Source: Stratiolaelaps scimitus
Lineage: Eukaryota; Arthropoda; Arachnida; Mesostigmata; Laelapidae
Length of the DNA stretch: 64,000 nt
Direction: 5' to 3'
Assembly: GCA_019614645.1 (NCBI GenBank)
Contig: JABWDB010000065.1
Span: forward strand, 1,054,001-1,118,000
The notes beneath the pieces are model-generated. The model did no database searches and was not told the origin of the DNA. It worked only from the letters and a program-made list of their open reading frames with translations. This document shows, one piece after another, positions 1-11,790 of the stretch. How positions within the stretch are numbered: the first letter of the stretch is position 1; each line of letters begins with the position of its first letter. The translations under genes were made by a program, and so were the position numbers.

Positions 1-154
1 ATTCAAAGACCTTCCCTTCGGCCGCCGCCGCCGGTCCCTTACCGCCCTTTTCATCTGTCCATCTCGGCCTTTTCCTCTTCTTCCAGGTCATTACTCGCAC
101 GGCTCGCGCCGCCGCGAGTAGCAGGGTCACACTGAAGGCGCCCCACAGCCCCAT
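1..154 (-). CDS. Candidate first coding exon with signal peptide, cut by window edge
   Basis: On the minus strand an ATG at 154-152 has A at -3 and G at +4, a strong animal start context. The frame is open to the window edge (51 codons) and begins MGLWGAFSVTLLLAAARA, which looks like a secretory signal peptide: short N-region, hydrophobic core, small residues before a likely cleavage point. A basic stretch rich in K and R follows. A good splice donor (GCG then GTAAGG) lies with its GT at positions 42-41, so the coding exon may end near position 43. Codons are GC-rich at third positions and the segment is CpG-rich, as in a first exon. The product is not recognised; it would be secreted or membrane-bound. 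The plus strand has a pyrimidine tract ending in AG near 86, a competing reading as a splice acceptor. Confidence 0.4.
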   Translation of the reverse strand, partial: MGLWGAFSVTLLLAAARAVRVMTWKKRKRPRWTDEKGGKGPAAAAEGKVFE

Positions 155-1439
155 TCTGGCTAGCCCGGACGTCTAGTCAGGACAGCGCGATCCTCGTTTC
201 TTCCTCTCTCAGACCCTGGTATCGCCTTGGCTGCCCATTCCATTGCACGCTTTGCTTGGCGTAGTTCACTCAATGGCTTCAGCGCACTTCACTTGCGCAA
301 GCTAAGCTACGATGATGACAAAACGACGCGGTGTCATCCCTCGCTCGTGCCTGGTCACGCAGCAGCAGCAGCAACGCGCAGACGTTTTTTTGACGATTTG
401 TTACTTCACCCTCCCCACGTCAGTCCATGTCTTACTGTCATGATAAAAATGCCATTGTTCCACAGGGAAGAAGCAACGTCGGTGTGGGTATGGACTCGCC
501 ATCGAAGATTACTGAATACGATCGGCGGCATCGATTTAATTTGTGGGCATTTTGCTCCACAGCGCTGCAAGGCCGAGTGCACACAACGAACCGTATTGGT
601 AAGACCTATAATTAGGCTGCGCATCAAATAAACAGAAAACAAGCAGTGATCTCTGAGGAAAGCATGTGTCGCATATAGAATGACGTAGTAGTAGTTGTTG
701 TTGTTAGAAGAAGGGTGTGCATATTCATAGCTGGATCAGGATGTAAATAGCAGATTTCGATGCAGACCTTCCTGATGGAATCTAGCCAAAATTAAAATTA
801 AATATTGTACAGCTAGTTCAAGCTAAATACGGATATAAATAGCTTGTGCATAATATTCACGAACTCGTCGCTAAACAGCGGACAATGGTAGCAAGACGCG
901 TACGCGTGCAATTGTCATGTAGAATTAATGACGACGCTCGAGTAGGATTACGTGGAAAGAATGAACGTAGTATTAATAATCTGCGCATGGCATTTGCTCA
1001 CACGTCTGACTGCGAATCACAGTGCGACGAGCCGAAAGCCGTTCTTAATTGGAAACCACCTTGCGAGCGTCAGTTAATTCGAACGCGAGTTTTTGATCCA
1101 GCTCTGAAGGACTGTTTGGAGTCATCTCCAATCTGACAAGTAAGTCCTTGGCGGTGCTACAAACACGCTACGGCTATGCATTCATCTGTTAGAGCCGTAC
1201 TGGTCGGACACGTATGCTGCTGAAAATATCCCAACATGCAATCCAAGCAGTTTTCAACGTGGGCAATCCTAGCGGTGGCTGTCCATCAATTATGCACTGA
1301 TCAGTGAACAATTTCTACAGAAGGATAGAATTTGTCAAAATCATATTACGAACAGGATACAAAACATATGAGCGTCATATGTTTTTGCGCAATTATACAT
1401 AGTAGTGTTGTCTTTTCCCACCTGTATTTTACACTAAAC
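155..1439. other. No gene recognised; possible upstream region of the left-edge exon
   Basis: The first 250 bases are GC- and CpG-rich and could be 5' UTR or promoter of the minus-strand exon at the edge. From about 640 on the DNA becomes AT-rich with short trinucleotide runs (gta/gtt near 690-710). Open frames of 60-130 codons occur on both strands but overlap one another and match nothing I know. Confidence 0.4.
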
Positions 1440-1512
1440 ATTTAACGAGCATTTACCTTCGACTCTGTTTCCCTTGGTTGGCAATAAAGGAGAGCCTGAA
1501 TTGAATGAATTA
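1440..1512 (+). mobile_element. Probable LINE 3' end (tail only)
   Basis: The sequence contains an AATAAA polyadenylation-type signal (GCAATAAAGGAGAGCC) and then short TGAAT-type repeats, the form of 3' end seen in CR1-like non-LTR retrotransposons. No coding part is visible upstream. It directly precedes the SINE at 1535, so the two may be nested or successive insertions. Confidence 0.35.
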
Positions 1513-1534
1513 CTACTGCGCTATCGACTCCTCG

Positions 1535-1680
1535 TCAGAGCGGCGGCTTGGACGGCTGAGTCTCTGGCTGTAAAAAGCCAGAGGCCGCAGATTCGAATCC
1601 CGTTGCATGATATATAAGAGCATTTAAGCATTGTATGCAGTTCCTTTAATAAATCAATAAAGCTTTATCTTTACGTTCGG
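1535..1680 (+). mobile_element. tRNA-derived SINE with LINE-type 3' tail
   Basis: The 5' part is tRNA-like: a G-rich first arm, an anticodon-arm-like stem of eight base pairs (CTCTGGCT paired with AGCCAGAG) and a good B-box (GATTCGAATCC, about 1589-1599). From about 1608 it switches to a tail with TATAAGAG, TTTAAGCATTGT, CTTTAATAAA and TTTATCTTTACG. The same tail, with few differences, occurs at 56131-56205, and a more diverged version occurs in the 3' UTR of the LINE at 37.6 kb. A tRNA head joined to a LINE tail is the classic SINE structure, in which the tail recruits the LINE's reverse transcriptase. The tRNA-like arm has extra bases in the anticodon loop, so it is not a functional tRNA gene. 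Confidence 0.6.
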
Positions 1681-4600
1681 GTGTGGCGGTGCCGACCTCG
1701 ATGTGACCCTTTCCCCAACTGCGTCACTAATTATTCCATAGATTAAGGTACACAAGAACATGAAATATATTATATTATAATATATTACTACGAACTTGTA
1801 ACGAAGGGGCATCATACCCATGATATATATATATATATATACTACGTAGGAATATTTCAGCGCGTGTATGTATTTGTTTTTGTCATCGAAGCGAGATATC
1901 GAAAAGTGGCACGGACCAATATGACAACGTAGTCACCCTGCCGCGTGAATCATTCGCTATGTTCTGTCTGTCGGAGGTATCAACGCAGTGTGGGGGTGGA
2001 TTAAAATAACAGAACATGTATGGCATAGATACGAGCGCTTATTATAGTTCGTCGTTGTCTCTATTGATAACTAGATATCGTGGAAGCCCCATCAGTTTGT
2101 TCAGGTGCCATAGTGCCGCAGGGTGAATAGCGTATTTACGATCGAATACTCCATAAAAATGACCCTTCCTTCGAACTTCATATTGCCTAAATTCTGCTCT
2201 AAATACTGATTTCGGCTCTACTCCGAAAAATGTTGGGAAGAAAGAAAAATTCGTGGAATAATAAGGTTGCCACCATCTCTCTAGGGAGCCAAATAGGCTA
2301 TTATGTGTGGCCTGTAATAGTCTGTTGAAGGAGGATTCTCGAAATTTTATAAAAAGATGTGGCCACGTTGTTGTGAAGCAGTAGTACATTAGGGAGACGA
2401 AAATTCATTCGCCATTCTCTAAATTAAATACTAAGATATTATATGTTAATAATTGCGATAATATTTATAAACGGTTTTATTCATGCTGGCTGATTCCGGC
2501 AAATACGATCCCTCGTCCTATTGTGGGGGAGGGACGGCTTAATCTCGAACGCCACATTGTTCACCGAAAGCTGGTGGCGTTCAATTGTAATTGAGGTGGC
2601 GAAGCACCACGTCAAATTGATGAACGTGCCATGAAGTGCGTCGTCCTCGAACTTCGAAGTGCTTCGAAGCTAACATATAGAGAGAGAGAAATAAATGACC
2701 ACTCGATGTCGCGATGAAAGACAAAAAGACAGTTGCCACAGTGCACTCGTAGTGGCCGTATGACCTACTCATACATTGTGTTTTTAATATAGACCGTAAT
2801 ACCACAGAAAGGCAATTGGGTGACCCGGAACGGTACCAAGGAAACTTGTTCACTAACGATCATCTAGCTCGTACCACAAACTTTCCTTACATTATATATA
2901 TATATATATATACATTTGAGAAGCCTGCAAGCCACGCATGCATTTATGCCTTGGACAATGTACTTGGTGTCGCTTTTTTAAACGCATACAAACTTGCAGT
3001 AGGGACTACCTTGCAATGGGTGACTTGTTTCTGGTGACACGTTGAGAGTAGAATGCTTGAGGCGCGAAGGGTCCGCGCCACTAAGGACAATTTAGCCTAT
3101 TCAAACGTAACTAAGCGCGAGAAGCTGATCTAAAGACATCAACTCATTGGAAGGTAATCATTGAACCTGATAGGGTTCGAGGCTGGGACACCTAAACATT
3201 GTGAGCCCGTATTCCTGCCCACACGCCTATCCAGGAAGGAAAAATGTTTCATAATTCAATTACGCAATTTGCATGAAGTAAAGAATGTTACTAAGGGCAG
3301 CTCTTCTTCGCGCATTGTATCAGGAACCTGATGGTAGTCAACGTGGCCTGGTACCCGAATGTTATTAGCAAACCCACAAGTGCATAAGCCTGCTTCGGCG
3401 CGTATATGATATCATTCTTAGGTAACCTAAAATAAGGTTGGGCTCATTGCGAATTGGGAGGCACGTCGCGGTCGACGCGTTTCATAAAATGCAGCAAAAA
3501 TAATCTGATCTAATTTCGGTCCGACCATGCGTTTCTTGTCTAGGCTCAAGGCGTCTTTTGGAAAAGATCTGCTCTGAAATTCCGGATGACTGAATTACAC
3601 TGATCTGATCGGAGTCGACGAAATGCTGACATAGAACAGCTGATCAAAGTTGCCGATGAAGCCGGAATCGCGATCGAGGGGGCGAGTTGTAACGAAGACG
3701 ACGTGATTTGAGTGAGGAAATTGAGAAGAAGGAGGGAATTGTCGTCGTCTCGTCTCGTCGAGAACTCTCTATGAAGTCAACTTGTCCCCAACACTTGGTG
3801 ATAAGGCAAATACAATACCAACGAGTAAACAGCATGCCAAACACACATCTGGAGCACTCGTTCTTTACTGGCCACTGATGGGTACACAATTATAGCGCTA
3901 TGTTTTGTCGATCAAATTCAGCTAGTGATACTATCGAATCAGGTGCTACGATGACAAATAGTCTAAACATGCGATTAGCTAAGAAAAATCCAACTGCTAC
4001 CTCCTATATCGACACCGTAACTGAGTAACTGAGTAGGCCACTGTAATCGTGAGAAGCTGTAGTGGAAACTATGCCCCCAGAGGATTTCCTCGCAAGTTTT
4101 TTTCTGGGGGCTGAATATATATTCCGCAGCAATGTGGAGTCAGGGGTGAAGCCTGTCCGTTCTATATATAGTAGCAGAACGCAGTATGCATCGGATACGT
4201 AATAGGTATGATCAGTTGTTGGCATACATAATCTACTTGGAAATGTCAGCAGCTGTCGCAACTCCGTGTGTGTAGGAATAATAGCAATAATGCAAATCCT
4301 GTAAAAATATTTCTTCCATAGCTGACTCTGAGCTGTCTCCCTTTTATCACGGGCATCGCAGGTACCGCTGTGCAAAATTGCCTCAAGAAGCTGTCACGAG
4401 AAGGGTTAATGCGGCCAGTTACGCTGTATTAGCCACGAGTAGCGATTATCCATCACCTTGTATATTCTGCCTTATCCAGGTCAACGCTATCCGTTCTCTC
4501 AGCAGACCACGATTCCTGGGTAGCGAACCGGTGATCTTAAATCTAGATACTGATCGTAGTTTCCACAACAACCACATTCAAGTAAAGAGGTGCGTATTAA

Positions 4601-7600
4601 CCACTCAGGCTAGGGGCATCACATGGTCAGATGCAATCAAGTAAATAGCGAACATATGTGCGCTACCTTTTTCTGGGAAATGTCCAGGCTGAGGGAGCAT
4701 TCTTCAAATGCATTGTATAATACGAAGGGGAGAATGATGGTGTACGACACGAAACGAGACCAGAAAAGCCAGGACGAAGTGCGATTACTGGGGCGGTCAG
4801 CGTCAAAGATTGCGTTTCCGAACTCTTTATGGATAACGGCCGCTGGGCCAGATAAGATACTGTGCCACTTGAATGGTCCAGCCGGTAGCGCGTATAGTAC
4901 GTTGCATTGGTCTATTTGCTAGCGTGAGTTCTAACCGCGCTGAAAACCGAAGGGTTTTTTCTTTCTATAAAAAGCTTTCTTTGGTGGTTATGATAAATGA
5001 TTATTCAGGAGAGACCATCGAGCTCGTTCTAATAGCTTGACACAACTCGGATTCGATTCTCATGCAAGGGACTCCTTTCTCTTCGAGCAAAAACTTACGA
5101 AATTGCTTATTCCTTCAACAGCATTTAAGAAAAACGTAGAAAACTTGCATGTGATCTTTGGAAGGCAAGGCGTCCGTCTACTCCTACCGAAAATAATTAC
5201 CGCGTTGAATGTACAGGTGCCATCATCACACTATCAAAACTGTCTGCCTCATCTCAGATCATCTAAACATCGTTCACACAGCAAGCATTCAGGGATATCC
5301 TATCTGTAACTCAACTGCACGGAGGCTAAGTAATGTAGATAGTCAAGCAAACTCGTAGGCACACTAGCATAACACACATCGGCCCCATTGGTAGGTTAAG
5401 CTTTTTGCAATTGGCTCGCCGAATGAAGAGAGTGCAATCACGGGATCATGACCACCCATTGTACAGTAAGAAGCCCCCCTCTCGATCGCAGGCTGTCGTC
5501 GCCGTCTCCCGACAGGTCTCATTGCATCGCTCGTAGTTAGTCCGTTGACCTGGCCAGCCTCGGCGTCCAAGCAGCGAAAGTGCCAACGTGAACAATGCTT
5601 AGCAGTCAAAAGCCAGGCTATACAGGAGCAAAGCAAAACAAACCTCGGGGCTATTTGCGTTTTGCTCTCAGTGCCTTTATCCGCCGTCGGTCATCCAATC
5701 TCATCGGAACGTGCAAGGAATGACATTCCGCCCAGCGCCAGTCAGCTTATCTGATCAGAACCTAATCAGAGCCTTTTCATTAGGCATACTTCTTATGGGA
5801 ATAATATTGCTATGATAACATTATGTGGAGGCTGTTCGCAACCGTTACATAGGGGTGGGGGTCAGATTGTGGTGACTGAGCTTTGGTTAGTATTAGGAAG
5901 AAATTAAAGCAGCCTATTTTCCATAGGGTTTCTTTTTTTCTTCATAGGCTGCAAGGACCGTTCCTGCAGACACACGGCAACACGCGTGCCTGCAGGAACG
6001 GTTGTGGTCGATATGCAAATATGATATCTTCACATAGCTAGGGACCAAACGAAGTTTGACGGGTCCACATCGCGGTGTCGAAGTTCCCTTTCCAAAACGA
6101 ATGCATCCTTAGAGAATCCAACTGATTCTCAGAACCAAGCTGATATTAATGCCCCTATGCAACAATTGCACGATGAAAAAACGCGTTATTATAAACTATT
6201 TTGTTTTCATCTCTTGTCATATATATAGCATGTTGTCCTTCACGATCTTGTGAAGACTGCACATACACTTACTGTAAAACGTCTCTGTGGACAAATGCAG
6301 GCTTTGGCTACACACGAGGCCCTGTTACCGATTGCCGTCTATGTGTTTTCTTTATGGAACATCGCTGTTCGCTTTTTACTCCGCTTTGCAATAGCGTGGA
6401 TGTTTGGCAGCGCTTCGTTCCCCCTTGCGCCGATCGTTATCCGTTAAGAGGTCTATACGTCTCCATGGGGAACTGTTTACCTTGTACGGCAAACTAGTAG
6501 AGTAGTGTCTATATGCTGCGGGATTACCTGATGAAAGTGCGCCAGACGCAACGTTAAGTGTACAGTCCTAATAGGGGGCGTTAGGTGGAGCCGTTTGTCG
6601 GACGTAGCTACGTTCTTTAGTGGCTTGACGTGTTCGCTGATTTGTTGAAGTATGGATCGAGCGACATGTAACATTAGCTGCCCTGCAAATACATAGCCAT
6701 TGTATCAGTGTGCTGTAGCTGTGTTTCGCTCCGTTCGAGCATTCTGCTATAAGACTAAGAATGCTAGAGAGAAATAGCAGATTTAATTTACGGTAGTGGA
6801 AGGGCTAACTTAAGACGTGTAGCCTTCAAAACTCCGGGAGGAACCGGAGTTTGGTGAACTTTCTACATTCGTTGGGAGGGAGTTTATCGTCTGTCACAGT
6901 AGATTTTCGTGGAGGAGGATGCATGGTTAATGCGATTTTTAATACATCTACAAAGACGCAGCAGCGTAACCCCTATTTTGGGTACGCCTAAAGACTGGGT
7001 CGAAGGAGGGTCGTTTAAGAGGAGTCCTACATTTCGGTGCATGTGATATACCCTTCTGTATTATTAGTACAAGTTCACGAGGTACAATTGCTGCCCAAAT
7101 TTCATGAATAATAAACCAAATTTCGTTTTTCATATTATATTTTCAAATCCAACCAACTAGCCACCCTGATTCCCTTTCGTGGACATAAGTATGATATATA
7201 TATATATTTTTTTTTTTGGGACATTTTAAGACCCACCCAATGAAAATCTAATCACGCGTTGGCGAAGAAGTTACATACTTAGCGAAGGCTATTTACGTAT
7301 CGTTACCAAGTGTCACGATGCGACACTTCCACTGCAAACTCGATGCCCCAACTCCACCTTCTCGAAGGCGTTTCCATACAAAAAAGTTTTGTGAAGCCAA
7401 TTAAATGAGCAGATTCATTTCTAGTGACAAGTATTATCCCTGTCAATGCTATGAACGTATCAATGCTATGGGGCATATTTACCAAGGAGGCACAGTCGAG
7501 GTTGATGGCGCACCCCTGGAGGGTGGGATGACTGGAGGTTAGAGCTTCAACACCCCTTGGTTTGAAGTATTGCTTACGTCGTTCCAAACCAACTAGGCGT

Positions 7601-7780
7601 GGGGGGAATACGGATTTTAGTGAGTCTAAGAGTCTCACACTAGGTGGTGGCAAGAGGCTGTTCTGTCACGCATGTGCATTACGCGTTCTCGAAATCCCCA
7701 TAATAATAAAAAAGAGGTACGATTGAAAAGAGCAGACTAAACAGCATAACTCGTAAATATATAAAGCTTTATATGTTTTA
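1681..7780. other. No gene recognised; scattered simple repeats
   Basis: AT-rich intergenic or intronic DNA. It holds (AT)n at 1823-1841 and 2893-2912, an AT run followed by eleven T at 7194-7217, and the hairpin at 5957-6002. Frames of up to 123 codons (for example 4375-4004 minus, 2389-2042 minus, 7653-7303 minus) show no domain I can name, and both strands are open in many places. Confidence 0.4.
5957..6002. repeat. Inverted repeat, 13 bp perfect arms
   Basis: ACCGTTCCTGCAG at 5957-5969 is the exact reverse complement of 5990-6002, with a 20-base spacer. The spacer itself has partial CACG/CGTG complementarity. It could be a MITE end, a transcribed hairpin, or chance. Confidence 0.6.
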
Positions 7781-7784
7781 GGCT

Positions 7785-7880
7785 TCATAGATACCTAAGA
7801 GGTTAAGAGCTGAGGCCTGTCAGATAGGGGAACAGCTGAGGGTCAGCTCGAAAACAAAAAAAAAAGATACCTAAGAGGTA
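7785..7880 (+). mobile_element. SINE copy A (5'-truncated) of the CAGCTGAGGGTCAGCTC family
   Basis: The body runs from ATACCTAAGAGGTTAAG through GAGGCCTGTCAGATAGGGG to the family signature ACAGCTGAGGGTCAGCTCG at about 7831-7850, followed by an A-rich tail to about 7865. A perfect 15 bp direct repeat (AGATACCTAAGAGGT at 7789-7803 and 7865-7879) brackets it. That repeat could be a target-site duplication, but the left copy also aligns with internal sequence of copy D (28.0 kb), so the right copy may instead be the start of a partial second unit. The tRNA-like head is absent. Confidence 0.6.
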
Positions 7881-8118
7881 TTTTTCGCTATATCAATCTG
7901 TGGGAGCTTACATTTAACATTGGGGTTTAAATGTTCAAATTACTTAGTAATAGAGCATGGTGTAAGTTTAATAATCACCTAAATATATATCAAAATGGTA
8001 TAACGATGTATAACTAGATGTCTACATAGTGTATTTTGCTCCTACCTCGTAAAAATAAAATGTGAGATTTGCGTTCATTATCAATTGTTTATAGATATAT
8101 CAATTCTATATCAATTGC

Positions 8119-8350
8119 TATAGAACATTAGCCGGAGCAGTTACACACCTTCCCTAGAAATCGAAGTAATGCCAGGCTTGTCGACTCTAGGGAAGAGATG
8201 GACTCTTGACACAGAGGATGGTGGTTTTAGCAGGCAGAGGCGTTTTGTCATCCACGTCAGCTGTCCTGCTCTGGATCGACCCACTTTAATGGAAATTAGA
8301 ATGTCTCTGGTTGTGTCTGCGTGTTTGAAGAAAATTTCCTCCTCTCAAAA
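8119..8350 (+). mobile_element. LINE fragment, duplicate of the 43.8-44.0 kb sequence
   Basis: About 230 bases here match the reverse complement of 43815-44042 closely (by eye roughly 85% identical), including CTATAGAACA, GCCGGAGCAG, GGATGGTGGTT and GGCGTTTTGTCATCCACGTC. In the second copy this sequence lies just upstream of a LINE linker and reverse-transcriptase remnant, so it is probably from the region between endonuclease and reverse transcriptase. A frame at 8169-8417 (82 codons) translates to the same peptide family as the minus frame at 43.9 kb. The LINE part ends near 8350, where an A-run follows. Confidence 0.65.
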
Positions 8351-8949
8351 AAAAACTAGTTTTTCCAATTCGTCTGAACGTTTGACCTATCGTCGAAGGC
8401 ATTTTTACAACAACTGACTTGATTGGCTAATCTCGTTACTCTCACGTTTTTAGACTTGCTGTTTGATTCATCGACCGGACCGCTTGTGTAGAGAGAGAGA
8501 CAGAGACCAATGAACGAAAATTAATGAAAATGTTAATCGAAGTGGAGTCGTATTTTTAATAGAAAGTTACTCCGGATTCAATTGGAAAATTCTCTTAATA
8601 ATGGATTATTCTTCGAGCATCAACCTTTCGGGATAGTATAGTGTAAAACAAGACCATCATACATATTCTCGTTCGCAAGCACCAGCTAACCTGTATAGCC
8701 ACGTCGAAATGTTCAAACCGCAATGGTTTTCCACTTGTTCGATTTCTTATTGCCACATCTGAACATTGCAGTTCGAAAATACAGCTTTCGCCATCCGCCT
8801 TTCAACTTTCGTTTAACTTCGAGCAGCACAATACACTCAGCGCACACAACGGCCCTACTCAGAACACAAAGGAATTGCAATGAGTACACCACAAGTTTGC
8901 CTCCACGCAGGTTGCCACTGCTCGCCGCGCTGCTCAGATATTCTCTAGT

Positions 8950-9620
8950 TCGAATTTCACTCGTCTTTGACAACGGATCCTGCTCCTCCTCGTCCGTCCA
9001 ATCGACGCCGGCACATCATACGCAAGACGAGCCAGTACAACACTAGGGGATAATACAAGGTGGATCCTTCTGCTACCTGATGGTGTCGTGGTGGCGGCCA
9101 CGGCTGCGGTGAGCCTGTCGTTGATACGACGAATCCCTCCTGTTTCTGGTGGCTTCCCTGAGCCGCCGGCCACCGTCAAGTGGTCGGATCAAACCATGAG
9201 GTAGACACCTCTAGTCGTCAACTGCTGACAGCACGGTCGACACGGCGACAGAACGAGGAAGAAAGCGGGCCGGGCAGAGTAGCTGGCGTGTGCGTGTGTG
9301 CAACTTTCACCGTAGCGAATTTAGTTCAACCTTTTGCCTTTTGCGTCAGCTGTAGCAAAAACGCGTTTGGCGTGCTGACGGAAGCGATGTCGGCTGCCGA
9401 GCAACGAGACGTGGGAGACGGTGGTCGTCGCTCGGGGTGCGGGTCGCGGATGTCGGAACGAGTCTCAGCGAAAAGTAGGTAGTCGTCGCGGTCGACGTCG
9501 CCCGATCAGTCTCAGACGCAGTCGCCGCAGGCTAGAAAAAGGACGCTCGCGGTATGTGAACAAGGAACGTGAATACGTCGACCCGGATTCACTGGCCCGC
9601 TTAGATCTGTTGCCTCGTCA
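8950..9620 (+). other. CpG-rich segment, possible promoter or 5' exon
   Basis: This block stands out from AT-rich flanks by its density of CG dinucleotides, many in CGTCG and CGGCG contexts. On the plus strand an ATG at about 9388 opens a short frame starting MSAAEQRDVGDGG, which reaches a weak donor-like site (AGTAG then GTAGTC) near 9478. Frames are open on both strands, so strand and coding status are unsettled. It could be a first exon with promoter. Confidence 0.25.
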
Positions 9621-11751
9621 TGCATATAGGTAGTCTACTCAGTTTGGCAGAAGGGCGCTATTCTCAAAGGCTGCAGGGGCTGTCTAACGTTAACTGGCTC
9701 GGTAGCCAGCATGTATCGAAAGTAGCTGTATATCTATATGTCATTGTGAGAAAAAGGAAAAAATTGAGCTTGAATGCAAATTAATTCACGTGGCAATTTT
9801 TTTGATTACATTTTATTACTCATTCGCATAGCGGTCTATTGACAGAACTGCAGTTAGTGCTCAAGTTACTATTAATATATAGTAAGATTGATTCACCTGC
9901 TCAGGTAGCAATAAAAGGATAAATAATTCGTTAATACATAATGAATCTTATTTGGTATACACAGCTTCAAACATACAATAATTAGAGAATTAGTTGGGCG
10001 ATAGGGTGTGCTGCGAACTCGTTTGGTTTAGTGGTCAAGTGTACGTAGAGCAGAGAAAATAATGAATCCATTCATCGGCATTAACTGATGAAACAATGTG
10101 GCTTCATCAAGCTATAATAATAATAGTTAAATTTATTCATAAATCATTCTTTCAGGCAGACCTGTTGATATGTTCGATTTCTGACGGTCCATCTCCGCGC
10201 ACAGAAACATTGGCTGCGGGAGATACATTTAGCTAGAGGTAGCTAGTTTGAGGTATCCTTTGACTATTGTAGATCCGTAGCACATGGCGTTTGTCGTCTA
10301 GACTTGATTTATGCCGCACGGCTGTGGCTAATCCGAAGTGCAGTTGTTGAGTAGTTGTAGACGTGTGGTCCCCGTCAGGCGCAAGTCAAAATCCGAGCAA
10401 GCAGCAAACGTGAAATTCTCCACGAGAGTACAGGTCGCAAATGTCTGAGCTTTGCAAGGTACATTTTGAAAGGGGTGTCCCTGACTAACTATGTATTATA
10501 TATCTCTGAGTTAATGATGCTGTCCTTCGAGACAATATGATTTTGTAACGAACAAACGAAAGTAGTCCTTTTCAACAAAGGTCCCAGAGCAGTTTCGAAA
10601 CACCGAGAAACGATGCTGTGCTATCCAGTGGTAACGTTTTGGCGCGGCGTTGAATATACGCGCAAACACAGACACACCTGCTAACAGTTGAGTATACGCG
10701 ATCGGCACAGCAACGAACTGCCGCTGCAGTGCAACTACTGCACACACAGAAAATAGAGCGATTCAAAAGAGGCCGAGAGGTAATCGACTGTTAGCTAACC
10801 GAGACTCAGCACAGTAACAGTCACTTGGCGCACAGCTCCCAACGTGAGTGAGCCTATTCCGCAGGGGTAGCGACAAACGCCAACGAGATATTGCATAATT
10901 TTTTTTTATCAACTATATTGTCGAGTGGAGATTGCTTCAATAGAACCAAGTCACATCGTGTATGAACACTGGATGCATATATTATCAACGTGTGCCTACC
11001 GTCGTTCTGCTAATTGCTCAACAGTACAAGATACATGGCATACACTCAAGCATCACATGCGTATCACATGTAAACAGCAGTGATCGTCGCCGTTGCCGAA
11101 CCCACCAGATTGTTCGTTGAACGGAAAACGCAACGAGGCAAAATGGTTCATAGAAGAAGAAAAAAAAAACAACCAGCAACCCACGGTATAATAGCGGGTT
11201 ATGACGATTAGGGTTTAGGTTAAGCGAGCCATTTTCACCGGCGTGAGAGTCTGACAACTCGGTGGGTGCGTGCGCTGTTAGGCGGGGACAGTGTAGACAC
11301 TTGCCGCTAGGTGCCCGCTCCACCACACGCGATGATTGTGGAGGCTGGCGATTTAGCAGACTACTGCTGGAGGCGGCGGCAGCGGCTTAGAATAGCAAAC
11401 GATATCGAAGCAGAGTGTGTGCGTGAGAGAGAAGAGAGATTGGGGGGGTCCAGGGAGGACGGCGTTGGTTGGGTAATGATGCGGAAGTAAGTCAGCCGCT
11501 ACCTCTCACAAGTGCGGGCACGGGCGGCGGACATTCAAATGGAAAACATACATAGAAACTGCCAGGCCGCAACGCGGTTTGCTCGATCAAAACGATGAAT
11601 TCTGCTGCCTGCCAACGCAAGGGAGCTGAGAGTGAACGAAGTTTGGTGACTTTTCTACAGAGATCGTATACGGTGCAATCGCCCTTTCGACCTCAATGCT
11701 TTGCGCCCGTTTTTTCTTGATCAGCGAAAGAGATGAATGTGTTGTGGATGT

Positions 11752-11755
<4 letters not shown>

Positions 11756-11788
<33 letters not shown>
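11756..11788. repeat. (TA)n microsatellite
   Basis: Uninterrupted TA dinucleotides, about 33 bases. Frames across it encode repeated Tyr-Ile and are artefacts. Confidence 0.95.

Positions 11789-11790
<2 letters not shown>

Noticed and set aside
1535..1605. A functional tRNA gene
   Set aside because: The B-box is good but the anticodon arm has extra bases and there is no acceptor stem; joined to a LINE-type tail it is better read as a SINE.
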